35,529 nt of DNA from Polyangiaceae bacterium (GCA_025937785.1 JAICQQ010000073.1:1-35529); one strand, 5' to 3'; shown: positions 19,427 through 28,830, numbered from the stretch's first letter. Program-made: numbers and translations. Notes: generated by a model from the letters alone, not told the origin.

Positions 19427-21028
19427 TCAGGCACTCAACATCGGCTCGATAATGGCCGTCGGGGCTTCGCCGATGACCGTCTTGGTGGCCTGCAGGAACG
19501 CCTTGTCCGACAGGTTCCCGTTCCAGAATTCTTCCGCGCGTTCGTTGCTCCACGGGCGATCGAGCGGCACCAGCGCCAGCTCTTGCGAGAGACCGTACGC
19601 TTCGGCAGGGCGCTCGCCGGGACGCTTTCGGAGACATTTGAGGACCAGCGCGTCGAGCTCGCGAGGCACGCTGACGCCACGGCTCGATGGTGCGCTCGGA
19701 GTCTCCGTTGCGTGAGCGACCGCCATGGTCATGGGCGAGTTCGCCTCGAAGACGTTGTGCCCCGTGAGCAAAAAATAGGCAACGCAGCCCACCGCGTAAA
19801 GGTCCGAGCGACCGTCGACCGGATCGGACCCGGTCACGGACTCCGGCGCGAGGTACGCGGGGGTGCCCAAGATCTTGCCTTCGCCCGTCTCCGTGATCTG
19901 TGAAGCTCGTTCGGAGTCGGCGGTGATGCGGACCAGCCCGAAATCGACGACTTTCACGAAATCGTACTGGCGCCCCTTGCGACAGATCAGGATGTTGGCC
20001 GGCTTGACGTCTCGGTGCACCAGCCCGCGGCTGTGAGCATCGTCGAGCGAGTCGAGCACCTGGCGCAGGATGTAGATGACTCGCTCGGGCGGCATCGGCC
20101 CGAACTCGGCCACGTGGCTCTCGAGATTCTGCCCGTTCAAAAGCTCCATCACGTAGTAAAGCGAATTGTCCTGCGCGACACCAAAATCGTAGAGCTCTAC
20201 AGTATGCGGCGACTCGAGCCCCGCGGTCGCCTGCGCCTCGCGCTCGAAGCGCGACAGCACCAAGTTTGCGTCGCTGCGGCCGAGAGCTTCGGGGCGGATC
20301 AGCTTGATGGCCGCGGGCCGTCGCAACAGCCGGTGGCGGGCGCGCCACACCTCCCCCATGCCGCCCGCGCCCAGCTTGCTGGTGAGCTCGTAAGCCCCCA
20401 TGCGGCGGGCGCTTTTGACCTGGCGCGCCAGGTGCGCCATCACTTTGCTGGGAACCACGGCGAACCCTGCGAAGACGAAGTTCAACACGAGCGGCACGAC
20501 GTCGAACGCGGGCAGCGCGCGGGTGGCCATGCTGCGAAACAGCAGCACCGCGATCGGCGCTACCGCCGCCGACAAAACGCCTGCGAGCAAGGTCTTCTTC
20601 ACGTCCCGCGGCACGAACAGCGGAAACATCAGGATCAGCACGGCCACGATCGAGATGCCGCCCACCCCCTGCATTTGCTCGGCGTAGGCGGCCACGAAGC
20701 AGGTGACCACCTGATAGCCGAGCGCCCAGTTCAAGAGCGTCTCGGCCTCGGTTCGACCTCGTCGAATGCTGGCCAAAAAAGCGCCCGTGATGACCAGGCC
20801 GAAGCCGTGTTCGATTGCCCCCAAGAGCGCGCAGCCCCGCGACCACCCGAACATGCCGGGCCCTACCAGGTTCAGCAAAACCGCAGCTGCGTGCACGAAG
20901 AACATGATCTTCAAGAGCACGTAGAGGCGCAACACTGCTGCCTGCCTCAAGTCGTCGGGCATCGCGGAGTCGTGCGTTCCCGAAATGCGCTGCGCGACGT
21001 CGGCTAGGGTGACTGGCAGAGTGGTCAT
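19427..21028 (-). CDS. Multi-pass membrane Ser/Thr protein kinase
   Basis: The N-terminal 200 residues contain about six hydrophobic segments (near 33-55, 66-88, 103-115, 122-140, 146-166 and 175-195). The complete Hanks-type kinase domain follows at about 213-475. It has glycine loop LGAGGMGEVW (219-228), Lys242 (AIKLI), catalytic loop VHRDVKPANIL, VVDFGLVRI, a Thr-containing activation segment (SQITETGEGKILGTPAYLAPE) and DLYAVGCVAYFLLTG. The membrane part is therefore N-terminal, the reverse of common PknB-type kinases. It may sense a membrane or small-molecule signal (inference). It is downstream of the outer-membrane-protein gene with a 164-bp gap and just upstream of the Nit1-like gene. 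Its kinase domain resembles that of the Cache kinase at 22718-24883, suggesting duplication. Confidence 0.95.
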   Translation of the reverse strand: MTTLPVTLADVAQRISGTHDSAMPDDLRQAAVLRLYVLLKIMFFVHAAAVLLNLVGPGMFGWSRGCALLGAIEHGFGLVITGAFLASIRRGRTEAETLLNWALGYQVVTCFVAAYAEQMQGVGGISIVAVLILMFPLFVPRDVKKTLLAGVLSAAVAPIAVLLFRSMATRALPAFDVVPLVLNFVFAGFAVVPSKVMAHLARQVKSARRMGAYELTSKLGAGGMGEVWRARHRLLRRPAAIKLIRPEALGRSDANLVLSRFEREAQATAGLESPHTVELYDFGVAQDNSLYYVMELLNGQNLESHVAEFGPMPPERVIYILRQVLDSLDDAHSRGLVHRDVKPANILICRKGRQYDFVKVVDFGLVRITADSERASQITETGEGKILGTPAYLAPESVTGSDPVDGRSDLYAVGCVAYFLLTGHNVFEANSPMTMAVAHATETPSAPSSRGVSVPRELDALVLKCLRKRPGERPAEAYGLSQELALVPLDRPWSNERAEEFWNGNLSDKAFLQATKTVIGEAPTAIIEPMLSA

Positions 21029-21192
21029 CTCGCGCCCAAATGCTAGAGCCGAGGCGGCGCTGCGTCGACTACAAACCGTGCGGGCCCCCCTGCGAGTACT
21101 GCCGCGGGCGGCAGAATTAATGCTTCTTCACATTCGCAGCCCTTGATCGACGAGCTGCGACGTGCGTGCTGATCGCGGCCTGCGAACGAAGG

Positions 21193-22731
21193 CTAAAAGG
21201 GTGATGCAGCCAGACGCGGGTACCAGCCCCCGATGCTGAGCCCCCACACGAAATAACGTTCCGACACGTCGGCGCTCGCGCTCACTCGCCAGAGGTAGTC
21301 GTCCGGCCACAGGCCGAGCAGATTCCAGCGAATCAATCGCACGTCGCAACCGGCAGTCGCGTGCCAGCGGGGCGAACTCGTTGCGAAACGGGTGGGCTCG
21401 AGGTAAGTCCCGGCGCGCAGCTTCAAAAGCCTGGGCCAAACCTCCGACTCGGCGCCGACGCGCGGAGAGACAACTACCTCTCGCCCGGAGCGATTGACCA
21501 CCTGGCTCAAGAACGAGTCGACTCCCACGGCCTCTTCTGCCGGACCGCTGATCACGAGCGCCGCCGAGACCAGCAAGTAGTGGGGAGGCATCGCGGCGTT
21601 CTCCACCTGGGTCAACAGCCGCGCGTTGTCGACGGCACGCTCCAAGAGCTCGTCGTCGCTCTGCTGCGCGGCGTCGAGTTCGTCATCGATCGCCGAGCGT
21701 TCACCCTCGGTCGTGGCCGCGGCCAACCGCCGCTGGCGTTCGTCCTCGCGGTCGAGCTCGCGCGTTCGGTAGTGCAGCACCGCCCGCTCGGCGCGATCGG
21801 TGCTGCTGCGCCAAACCGGGTTGAAGTTGCGCCCGATCTGGACCGCGGCCCCGAAGTTCACGTCCCAAGGCGAGCTCACCTGCTCTGGCAGGTACATCAC
21901 ATCGTCGCCGCGTGAGATGGTGACGTCACCGTTGTCGTCGGGAAGCAGATCTTTCGAGAACTCCGGTTGTGTTTCGATCGCGCTTCGGAACGCGAAACCA
22001 AAGCGCAGTGGCTGGTCGTTGGGGCGATACAAGAGCCCGATTTCGCCGCCGGACCCGCTGGTTCTGAACAATCGGCGCGAGAAATCTTCGGTACGTGCCT
22101 CGACGACCTGCGTGAGCACGCGTAGCCCCGCGCCGAGAATCAGCTGCCCATCCATGAAGGAGTTGGCAGCCTGCAGATGCCTGGTCTCGACCGCGATGCG
22201 GAGTGTCGCCGGGGGGGCGTCCGCCGTAGCGGGCGCGTCCCCGATGCCGTAGTTTTGCAGGGCGAGCGTCGCGCCGAGGCCGAAGGTTCCCCACTGCAAG
22301 TTCAGGGCAGGCGTCGCGAAGACGAAGTCCTGCTGCGCGCCGTTCACGGCGGTGGGCGAGCCGCTGTTGAAGAAGTCCATGTTCTCGATGTCGGCCGGAA
22401 ACGCCACCGCGAAGCCCAACCAGTAGTCGAAGCTGTCGGTCGAATGGAACGGGCGCACGGCAGGCGCAGCCGGATTGTGCAGATCACCGTCCACGTCTTC
22501 GGCGACGGCGACGTAGGCGCCGCCCAAGCCGACGACTCGTGCGCCGGAGTACACGGGACCCTCGAAGAAGTCGATAGAGTAGCGGCTGGTCTGGATCGCG
22601 TCGCCGTTCTCGCCCAGCGGTCCGCCCGCCGTGGCCCAACTGGCGCTCAACATAGAACCCAAGGCGGCGCAACAGGCGACAGCGACACGCCGCCGCGAAA
22701 CAGCCGAGGCCCCGAAGCTACCCGACAGCAT
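21193..22731 (-). CDS. Outer-membrane beta-barrel protein (PorV/FadL-like) with helical insertion
   Basis: This 512-residue protein begins with a signal peptide (VAVACCAALGSMLSASWATA). The motif YSGARVVGLGGAYVAVAEDV, then HNPAAPA (about 61-91), is typical of PorV/FadL-like outer-membrane proteins. The body has alternating beta-strand character (GTFGLGATLALQNYGIG and QPLRFGFAFRSAIETQPEF) and ends with a C-terminal aromatic residue (PF). Residues about 311-378 form an unusual, highly charged, strongly helical stretch rich in Arg, Glu, Asp and Ala that looks like a coiled coil inserted in the barrel sequence. The start overlaps the end of the upstream Cache kinase by 14 bp, so coexpression is likely. 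Substrate or function is unknown. Confidence 0.82.
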   Translation of the reverse strand: MLSGSFGASAVSRRRVAVACCAALGSMLSASWATAGGPLGENGDAIQTSRYSIDFFEGPVYSGARVVGLGGAYVAVAEDVDGDLHNPAAPAVRPFHSTDSFDYWLGFAVAFPADIENMDFFNSGSPTAVNGAQQDFVFATPALNLQWGTFGLGATLALQNYGIGDAPATADAPPATLRIAVETRHLQAANSFMDGQLILGAGLRVLTQVVEARTEDFSRRLFRTSGSGGEIGLLYRPNDQPLRFGFAFRSAIETQPEFSKDLLPDDNGDVTISRGDDVMYLPEQVSSPWDVNFGAAVQIGRNFNPVWRSSTDRAERAVLHYRTRELDREDERQRRLAAATTEGERSAIDDELDAAQQSDDELLERAVDNARLLTQVENAAMPPHYLLVSAALVISGPAEEAVGVDSFLSQVVNRSGREVVVSPRVGAESEVWPRLLKLRAGTYLEPTRFATSSPRWHATAGCDVRLIRWNLLGLWPDDYLWRVSASADVSERYFVWGLSIGGWYPRLAASPF

Positions 22732-24883
22732 TGATCGAGATGGTGGGGGCCACGGGGTCGAACACCTTCGGAGTTTGATGCTCCGACCACCAGGCTGCCG
22801 CAGCTTCGTTCGTCCAGCCGCCGGGCACTTGGCAGGCGGCGAACCGAGCGGCGAGCAGCTGCATGCTCTCGGGGCGGTCTTCGGGGCGCTTTGAAAGGCA
22901 TCCCATTACGATCGCTTCGATCTCAGCGGGCACTCTGGCGAACTGCTGCATGGGCTTCGGCTCCGACGTGAGCTGCGCCACGCAGATTTCCATGGGCGTG
23001 TCGCCCTCGAACAAGAACTCCCCGGTCAACAGGAAGTAGGCGACCGCACCGACCGCGTAGATGTCGCTCTGGGCCGTCGCGCGAACCGCATCGCGCACGA
23101 TCTCCGGCGCCATGAAATGGGGGGTACCGATGATCGACCCCACCTTCGTCACCAGCTCGTCCCCCGCGTCGGGCTCGATGCTCTTGACGAGGCCGAAGTC
23201 GAGCACCTTCACGGTGTCGTACACGCCGCCGCGCTCGCACAAGAACACGTTCGGCGGCTTGATGTCCCGATGAATCAGGCCCTTGCCGTGCGCCTCGCTC
23301 AGGGCCCCGCAGACCTGCACCAGGATATGCAGCGCGCGAGCCGGCGCGACGGCGCCGTGACGATCGACGAGTTGCTGCAAGTTGATGCCGCTCAAAAGTT
23401 CCATCGCATAGTAAAAGACCCCCTCCGGCGTGTGGCCGTAATCGTAGATCGCGATCGTGTTCGGATGCGTCAGCTGGCTGGTGAGCTGCACCTCGCGTTC
23501 GAAACGCCTCACCGCCTCATCGTCACCGACGTGACGCTTCAAGAGCTTGATCGCAGTCGGCCGGCGCAACAGGGTGTGAGTGGCCTGGTACACTTCGCCC
23601 ATGCCGCCTTCGCCGAGCTTGTCCGCCAGCGTATAGCAACCGAGCTGCAACGCCCGCTGCTCAGCCGCCTCGGAGCGGCGTCGCAGTCGCGCCAGCATGT
23701 GTCCGAAAAAAACCAGCGCGAGCACCGCCGCACCCAAGACCGCGAACAGCCCGATGAAGGCGTCGCGCAGCGTATCCTCGAGTTCGAAAGCCTCGGCGAC
23801 ATCGACTTCGGTGGCGATACCGAAACCGTAAGCCTCGAGCCAGGTCCAAGCCCCGATCACCGGTACGCCACGGTAGTCGTTGTAGCCCTGCACGTCGACG
23901 CCCGCGGCCCCTCGGGTGGCGCTCGCTGCCATACTGGTGAGTGGACGATTCGCCAGAGCCGCTGCGGCTGGCCCCTGCTGCAGCAGGTTGACGCCGGGGT
24001 CTCTGAGCTCGATGGCCAACACCGACGAGCGCTCGTCGGCGGCGAGCAAGCCGGCCTGCTGCAATTGAGCGATGAAGCGGCTGTCCGAAATCATCCAACC
24101 CTGTCGATTGAAGGCGTAGGTTTCTCCGGACCTGCCTGGACGGGCGGCCTTGAGGATGTCGCTGAAGCGCCCCTCGGGCGGAATCATCAGATGAATCGCG
24201 CCAATCGGAGCTCCGGGAGCGACCGCGATAGGGCTCGAAACAACGCCGATGGGCGGGGCGCGCTCGGCCCCAAACAGCTGCTTCATCAGGCGCGAGCGAA
24301 ACGCCGGTCGCACGCGGCTCTTGCCGGATTGGACCCAGGCTGGATATAGCTCAGGCTCTTCCGCAGCCTGAAACCCGACCAGGCGGTCGTCGTTGGCCAA
24401 GACCACGATGCCCGTCTCGTCCGTCACCGCAAATCCGGTGAAGCCGAGTCCTTCGGTCAAGAGCTCGAGCTCCTTGCGCGCGTTGTTTTGCTCCGGGGCC
24501 GCGAGCAAGCGTGCGCGGCGATCATGGCCGGACTTCGAGAGTTGACGCAGCGCCAACAGCGCGGGGGGCACCGTTCGTCCGTGGGCGATGGCGCGTGCGA
24601 TGCGCTCTTGCTGCTCGAGCCACAGCGTCAGACCGCGCTCCGCCGTACCGAGCAACCCCTTGAGCTCGCTCTCGGCGGCGGCTTTGAGGCTCTTGGTGAT
24701 CAGCGAGTGGCCCCAGAGACCGAGCGCCGCGAGCGCGAGCACCGCCACCAAGAGCACCAGCACCGTGCGTCGCTGCGTATCGGTTCGACCCAGACTGGTG
24801 GGAGCAGCACCATGGGCCTGGACCCTGATCGCGCTTTTCTTGGAGCTCGCCCCGGCCTTCTTGCTCACACTGCGCGTCACCAT
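22718..24883 (-). CDS. Cache-domain transmembrane Ser/Thr protein kinase
   Basis: This one-component sensor kinase has 721 residues from ATG 24883. A basic cytoplasmic N-terminus leads to TM1 (about 40-58), then an extracytoplasmic Cache-like sensor (about 60-370) with YAFNRQGWMISDSRFI and YNDYRGVPVIGAWTWLEAYG, the typical end of a dCache domain. TM2 (about 375-395) and a full kinase domain (about 417-690) follow. The kinase has LGEGGMGEVY, Lys446 (AIKLL), IHRDIKPPNVFL, VLDFGLVKS and GTPHFMAPE. Such sensors normally bind small ligands and control chemoreceptors or histidine kinases; coupling to a Hanks kinase is a less common arrangement. A frame extending to 25027 adds 48 Arg-rich residues and would overlap the divergent gene, so it is rejected. 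It overlaps the outer-membrane-protein gene by 14 bp. Confidence 0.95.
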   Translation of the reverse strand: MVTRSVSKKAGASSKKSAIRVQAHGAAPTSLGRTDTQRRTVLVLLVAVLALAALGLWGHSLITKSLKAAAESELKGLLGTAERGLTLWLEQQERIARAIAHGRTVPPALLALRQLSKSGHDRRARLLAAPEQNNARKELELLTEGLGFTGFAVTDETGIVVLANDDRLVGFQAAEEPELYPAWVQSGKSRVRPAFRSRLMKQLFGAERAPPIGVVSSPIAVAPGAPIGAIHLMIPPEGRFSDILKAARPGRSGETYAFNRQGWMISDSRFIAQLQQAGLLAADERSSVLAIELRDPGVNLLQQGPAAAALANRPLTSMAASATRGAAGVDVQGYNDYRGVPVIGAWTWLEAYGFGIATEVDVAEAFELEDTLRDAFIGLFAVLGAAVLALVFFGHMLARLRRRSEAAEQRALQLGCYTLADKLGEGGMGEVYQATHTLLRRPTAIKLLKRHVGDDEAVRRFEREVQLTSQLTHPNTIAIYDYGHTPEGVFYYAMELLSGINLQQLVDRHGAVAPARALHILVQVCGALSEAHGKGLIHRDIKPPNVFLCERGGVYDTVKVLDFGLVKSIEPDAGDELVTKVGSIIGTPHFMAPEIVRDAVRATAQSDIYAVGAVAYFLLTGEFLFEGDTPMEICVAQLTSEPKPMQQFARVPAEIEAIVMGCLSKRPEDRPESMQLLAARFAACQVPGGWTNEAAAAWWSEHQTPKVFDPVAPTISINAVG

Positions 24884-25025
24884 AAGAGACCTAGAAAGCG
24901 CTGACCAGCCCTCGCCCCGGCAGCCAGATCGGCCACCGGTCCGAGCTGAACAAACGTGCGTTCGGCAAGGCCCCGGGGGGGAACGGCCATGCCAACCCCT
25001 GGGCGGTCGGCTATGACGGAAACTC
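24884..25025. promoter_or_regulatory. Divergent intergenic region (142 bp)
   Basis: This short region separates the leftward Cache kinase operon from the rightward transporter pair, so it should hold both promoters. No clear sigma-70, sigma-54 or operator sequence could be identified by eye. Confidence 0.4.
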
Positions 25026-27260
25026 ATGGCTCAGTCGCGGGCACGCTCCGAGCATCAGGCCTCTTTGGTGGCGGCCATGCTGACTGCGCTGCTGATGATC
25101 GTGCAGCAAATCGGCGCCAAGACGACGCGCGACACCTTCTTCCTTTCCCACCACCCGGCGAGCGAGCTGCCCATGGTCATGATCGGCGCCGCGGTGTTGT
25201 CGCTGGTCGGAGCCCTGACTTTCTCGAGTATTCTTCAGCGGTTGGGCCCGGTCCGCGCAGTGCCGCTGGCGTACACCTTGCACGCAGCGCTGTTCGCAGG
25301 CGAGTGGTGGTTCGCCGACCAGCAGCCGTTCATCACCTCCGTCGTCGTCTATCTCCACATGGGGACCCTCGGACCGGTCGTCATCAGCGGTTTCTGGTCG
25401 CTCGTGAACGAGCAGTTCGATCCGCACACGGCGAAGAAGTTCGTGAGCCGCATCGCAGCCTCAGCTGCCTTCGGCGGAGTGCTGGGCGGGGTCGCGGCGG
25501 AGCGCGTCATCGCGACCCTCGATCTGACGACGATGCTCCCGGCGCTGGCGCTCGTGACGCTGATGGCGGGCCTCTTGACGACGCGTGTGGGGCGCCCTGC
25601 TGGGCCGACCACGAGCCGGCGAACTATCGATCCGGTGAACTCGCGCCCGGGATCGACGCGCTACCTGCGCGATCTGGCGACGTTGGTGCTGGTCACCTCG
25701 ACCACCGCCGGACTGCTCGACTACGCCATGAAGGCCGAGGCTGCCCTCACCCTCAAGAACCCCAGCGAGCTCGGCTCGTTCTTCGCTGTGTTCCATGCGG
25801 GGGTGAGCGTCGTCGTGTTTCTGTTGCAAACATCCTTCAGCTCGCGAAGTCTGCAGAAACTCGGCATCGCTGGCACCATCGCGCTCCTGCCCGGCGCCGT
25901 GATCCTGGGCGGTGTGCTGTCCGTGGCGGTCACGCGATTGTGGACGGTCTCGCTGGTCAACGCTTTCGAAAATGTGCTCCGGAGCTCGCTGTATCGCTCG
26001 GGCTACGAGCTTTTGTACACCCCGGTCGACAAGGCGCGCAAACGCGCGATGAAGACGCTGATCGACGTGGGTTTCGATCGGCTCGGCGATATCGCGGCGG
26101 CGGGCCTGGCGCTAGCGGCGTTGGCCTTCCTACCGCGAGACACCAATCAACTGGTCGTGGCGCTTGGCGTGGTGTTCGCCGCTTGGGGACTGCTCTTGTC
26201 CCTGCGCCTGCACCGCGGCTACGTCGAGGAGTTGGCGGCGAGCTTGCGCGCCGGAACGCTCAAGGTGACGGACGTCGACGGCATCGACGCAACGACGCAG
26301 CGCACGCTCACGGACACCACGATGGCCATGGACCGCGAGCAATTGCTCGACGAGATCCGCGCGTTGCACGCTCGGCGGGCGCTGTCCGATCCCGAAAGGG
26401 TCGCCGAGGAGGATCGCAGCTCGAACCTCGAACAGCAGCAGCTGGTGGACGGGGCCCGTTCGTTGCTCTCCGGCGACCAGCGTGAGACACGTCAGTTTCT
26501 CGAACAGCAGCTCAGGGCCGACGGTTTCGTGACCGGATTGATCCCGCTCGTGATTCCCCTGCTCGCCGAGCGAGCCCTCGCGCGTGTCGCCTTGGCAGTA
26601 TTGCAGAAACATGCCACGGGGCGCGAGGGCGTGCTCGTCGACGCCCTGCTCGATATGCGAGAGCCCGAGCTGGTGAGACGCCGCATTCCGCGCATCTTGC
26701 GCACCATGGCGACGGAGCGCGCGCGGGACGGTCTGCTCCTGGGGCTAGACGATCCGAACTTCGGAGTGCGCTACTACTGCGCACAATCTCTGTTTCGTCT
26801 CGTGAGCCAGCATCCGCGGCTGTCACCGGACCGCGAACGGATTTTCACATTGGTCGCGCGCGAGGCCGCCGTCCCCCGCGATGAGTGGGAGCGCGAACTC
26901 GCGGCCGACGAAGGGGATGCCCTGGCGACGATCCGCCCTGCGCAACACCGGCCAGCGGCCAGGCTCGAATACGTCTTCATGCTCCTCAGCACCATCCTGG
27001 AGGCAGAACCGCTGGAGCTGTGCTTGAAGGCGGTCGTCAGCGGGGATCTGACGCTGCGTGGGACGGCGCTCGAGTACCTCGAGAACGTCTTGCCCGCACG
27101 CGTGTATGCATCTCTGAGCAAGCACTTGCTCAGCGGCGCCGCGCCCAACAAAGAAAAGCGCAAGCCGGCACAGATCGTGCAGGAGCTCCACCAGTCGATG
27201 AGCAATCTCAAGTTCGATCTCGATCTGTTTCGCAAGGAGACCGCGCAGGACGAGCGCTGA
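25026..27260 (+). CDS. NTT-like major-facilitator transporter fused to a HEAT-like C-terminal domain
   Basis: The N-terminal half (to about 400) has about ten to twelve hydrophobic segments resembling the nucleotide transporter (NTT/Npt1-Npt2) branch of the MFS fold. It carries QQIGAKTTRDTFFLSHHPAS near the N-terminus and ENVLRSSLYRSGYELLYTPV in the central loop. The C-terminal half (about 405-744) is soluble and helical, with HEAT-like units such as RIPRILRTMATERARDGLLL and DDPNFGVRYYCAQSLFRLV. NTT proteins exchange ATP/ADP in intracellular bacteria and plastids; NTT-HEAT fusions exist in free-living bacteria but have no agreed function. The fusion suggests a regulated or partner-binding transporter (inference). 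ATG 25026 is preceded by GACGGAAAC. A second NTT-like gene follows 86 bp downstream. Confidence 0.88.
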   Translation: MAQSRARSEHQASLVAAMLTALLMIVQQIGAKTTRDTFFLSHHPASELPMVMIGAAVLSLVGALTFSSILQRLGPVRAVPLAYTLHAALFAGEWWFADQQPFITSVVVYLHMGTLGPVVISGFWSLVNEQFDPHTAKKFVSRIAASAAFGGVLGGVAAERVIATLDLTTMLPALALVTLMAGLLTTRVGRPAGPTTSRRTIDPVNSRPGSTRYLRDLATLVLVTSTTAGLLDYAMKAEAALTLKNPSELGSFFAVFHAGVSVVVFLLQTSFSSRSLQKLGIAGTIALLPGAVILGGVLSVAVTRLWTVSLVNAFENVLRSSLYRSGYELLYTPVDKARKRAMKTLIDVGFDRLGDIAAAGLALAALAFLPRDTNQLVVALGVVFAAWGLLLSLRLHRGYVEELAASLRAGTLKVTDVDGIDATTQRTLTDTTMAMDREQLLDEIRALHARRALSDPERVAEEDRSSNLEQQQLVDGARSLLSGDQRETRQFLEQQLRADGFVTGLIPLVIPLLAERALARVALAVLQKHATGREGVLVDALLDMREPELVRRRIPRILRTMATERARDGLLLGLDDPNFGVRYYCAQSLFRLVSQHPRLSPDRERIFTLVAREAAVPRDEWERELAADEGDALATIRPAQHRPAARLEYVFMLLSTILEAEPLELCLKAVVSGDLTLRGTALEYLENVLPARVYASLSKHLLSGAAPNKEKRKPAQIVQELHQSMSNLKFDLDLFRKETAQDER

Positions 27261-27346
27261 GCGCTCCGCCGCAATCGCCGCACCGAGGCGGGCCTGCCGC
27301 CGATTCTCGACTCGCCCCGACGAAGGGCCATTGGTAGAAGCCAAGC

Positions 27347-28747
27347 GTGACCGGAAGCCCCGCCCCCATCGAACCGTCCCACTCGGGTTCAGCCAAGAGC
27401 CCGCTCGAACGCGCCTTGGGGCTCGTGACCGACGTTCGTCACGGTGAAGCGCCCACCGCGTTGCTACTCACGCTGAACGTGTTTCTCCTACTCACCGCGT
27501 ACTACGTGATCAAACCCGTACGCGAGGGTCTGATCCTGGAGCTCGAGGGCGGCGCCGAGTACAAGAGTTTCATGAGCGGTGCGATCGCGCTCCTCCTGCT
27601 CGTGCTGGTGCCTGCCTATGCTACGTTCGCCTCCAAAGTGCCGCGCAACCGGCTGGTGGTGGGGGTCACTAGCTTCTTCGTGCTCCACCTATTGCTGTTC
27701 TACGTCGCGAGCAGCTTCCCGGCGTTACGCGCTCAGCTAGGCCTGATCTTTTACGTGTGGGTCGGCGTCGTCAACATGATGCTGGTGGCGCAGTTCTGGG
27801 CCTTCGCAAACGACATCTACGACGAAGAGCGGGGCAAGCGGCTCTTTCCGCTCGTCGGCATCGGCGCTTCGCTGGGGGCTGCGCTCGGCGCGCAAGTCAC
27901 GGCAGTGCTCGCCGAGCCGATCGGACCCTACCAGCTGCTGCTGGTGAGCGCGGGCTTGCTCGCGATCTGCGCGTTGTTGTTTCACTGGGTGCACACGCGC
28001 GAATCGCAGCCCAAGAAAGCCGGATCGCACGAGGGCGAAGCGCGTGACCAGGAGGCGCCTGCCAGCGAACCGCAGAAACGCGGCTACGGCTTCGACCTGG
28101 TGTTCAAGCATCGCTACCTACGGCTGCTCGCAGCATTTTCGCTGGCGTTCACGCTCGTGAACACCAACGGCGAGTACATGCTGAGCAAGCTGTTCAAACA
28201 GGCAGCGAGCGACGCAGTCAAGAGTGGCGCCATCGCCGCCGACGCCACGGGCAACTTCCTCACGGCAGAATACGGGCAATTCTATTTCTACGTGAACGTG
28301 GTGGGCGTGCTACTGCAGACCTTCGCCGTGTCGCGCATCGTCAAGTTCGGGGGGCTCAAGCTCGCGTTCTTGATACTCCCGGTGATCTCGGCGTTGGGAC
28401 AGTCGGCGTTCCTGCTGCTACCGGTGCTGGCGGTGCTACGCTGGAGCAAGACGGCCGAGAACGCCACCGACTACTCGTTGAACAACACGGTTCGCAACAT
28501 GCTGTGGCTGCCCACCACGCGCGAGATGAAGTACCAGGCAAAGCAGGCCGTCGACACCTTCTTCGTGCGCATGGGCGACGTCGCGTCCACGGCGCTCGTC
28601 GCCGGGGCGGGTGTCGGGCTCGGGATCGGCCTGCGGACATTTGCGCTGATCAACCTCTGCATCATCGTCCTCTGGCTGTTCCTCGCAGTACTGATCATCC
28701 GCGAGAATCAACGGTTGAGCTCGATCCACCGCCCCGAACACGGGTGA
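27347..28747 (+). CDS. NTT/Npt1-Npt2-like nucleotide transporter family protein
   Basis: This 466-residue integral membrane protein has about twelve hydrophobic segments. It resembles the NTT family more clearly than its upstream neighbour. Conserved-looking segments include LLTAYYVIKPVREGLILELE (about 46-65, matching the family's first-helix motif), AQFWAFANDIYDEERGKRLF and NNTVRNMLWLPTTREMKYQA. It starts with GTG 27347. It lacks the HEAT-like extension of the paralogue upstream, and the two could form a heteromeric or sequential pair (inference). The transported substrate is not established for free-living bacterial members. An intrinsic terminator follows the stop. Confidence 0.88.
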   Translation: MTGSPAPIEPSHSGSAKSPLERALGLVTDVRHGEAPTALLLTLNVFLLLTAYYVIKPVREGLILELEGGAEYKSFMSGAIALLLLVLVPAYATFASKVPRNRLVVGVTSFFVLHLLLFYVASSFPALRAQLGLIFYVWVGVVNMMLVAQFWAFANDIYDEERGKRLFPLVGIGASLGAALGAQVTAVLAEPIGPYQLLLVSAGLLAICALLFHWVHTRESQPKKAGSHEGEARDQEAPASEPQKRGYGFDLVFKHRYLRLLAAFSLAFTLVNTNGEYMLSKLFKQAASDAVKSGAIAADATGNFLTAEYGQFYFYVNVVGVLLQTFAVSRIVKFGGLKLAFLILPVISALGQSAFLLLPVLAVLRWSKTAENATDYSLNNTVRNMLWLPTTREMKYQAKQAVDTFFVRMGDVASTALVAGAGVGLGIGLRTFALINLCIIVLWLFLAVLIIRENQRLSSIHRPEHG

Positions 28748-28762
28748 ACGCCGCTTTGCAGG

Positions 28763-28789
28763 CGCTTCGAACCACGACGCGTTTTTTTT
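28763..28789 (+). terminator. Intrinsic terminator after the transporter pair
   Basis: CGCTTCG (28763-28769), loop AACCA, and CGACGCG (28775-28781) form a 7-bp stem with one mismatch, extendable by G-T pairs. Eight consecutive T residues follow (28782-28789). It begins 16 bp after the transporter stop. This is a textbook terminator shape and separates the transporters from the Omp85-like gene. Confidence 0.8.
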
Positions 28790-28830
28790 GATGCTTGCAG
28801 CCTAGACGCTGCCTGGCTACGCAGCGAAGC

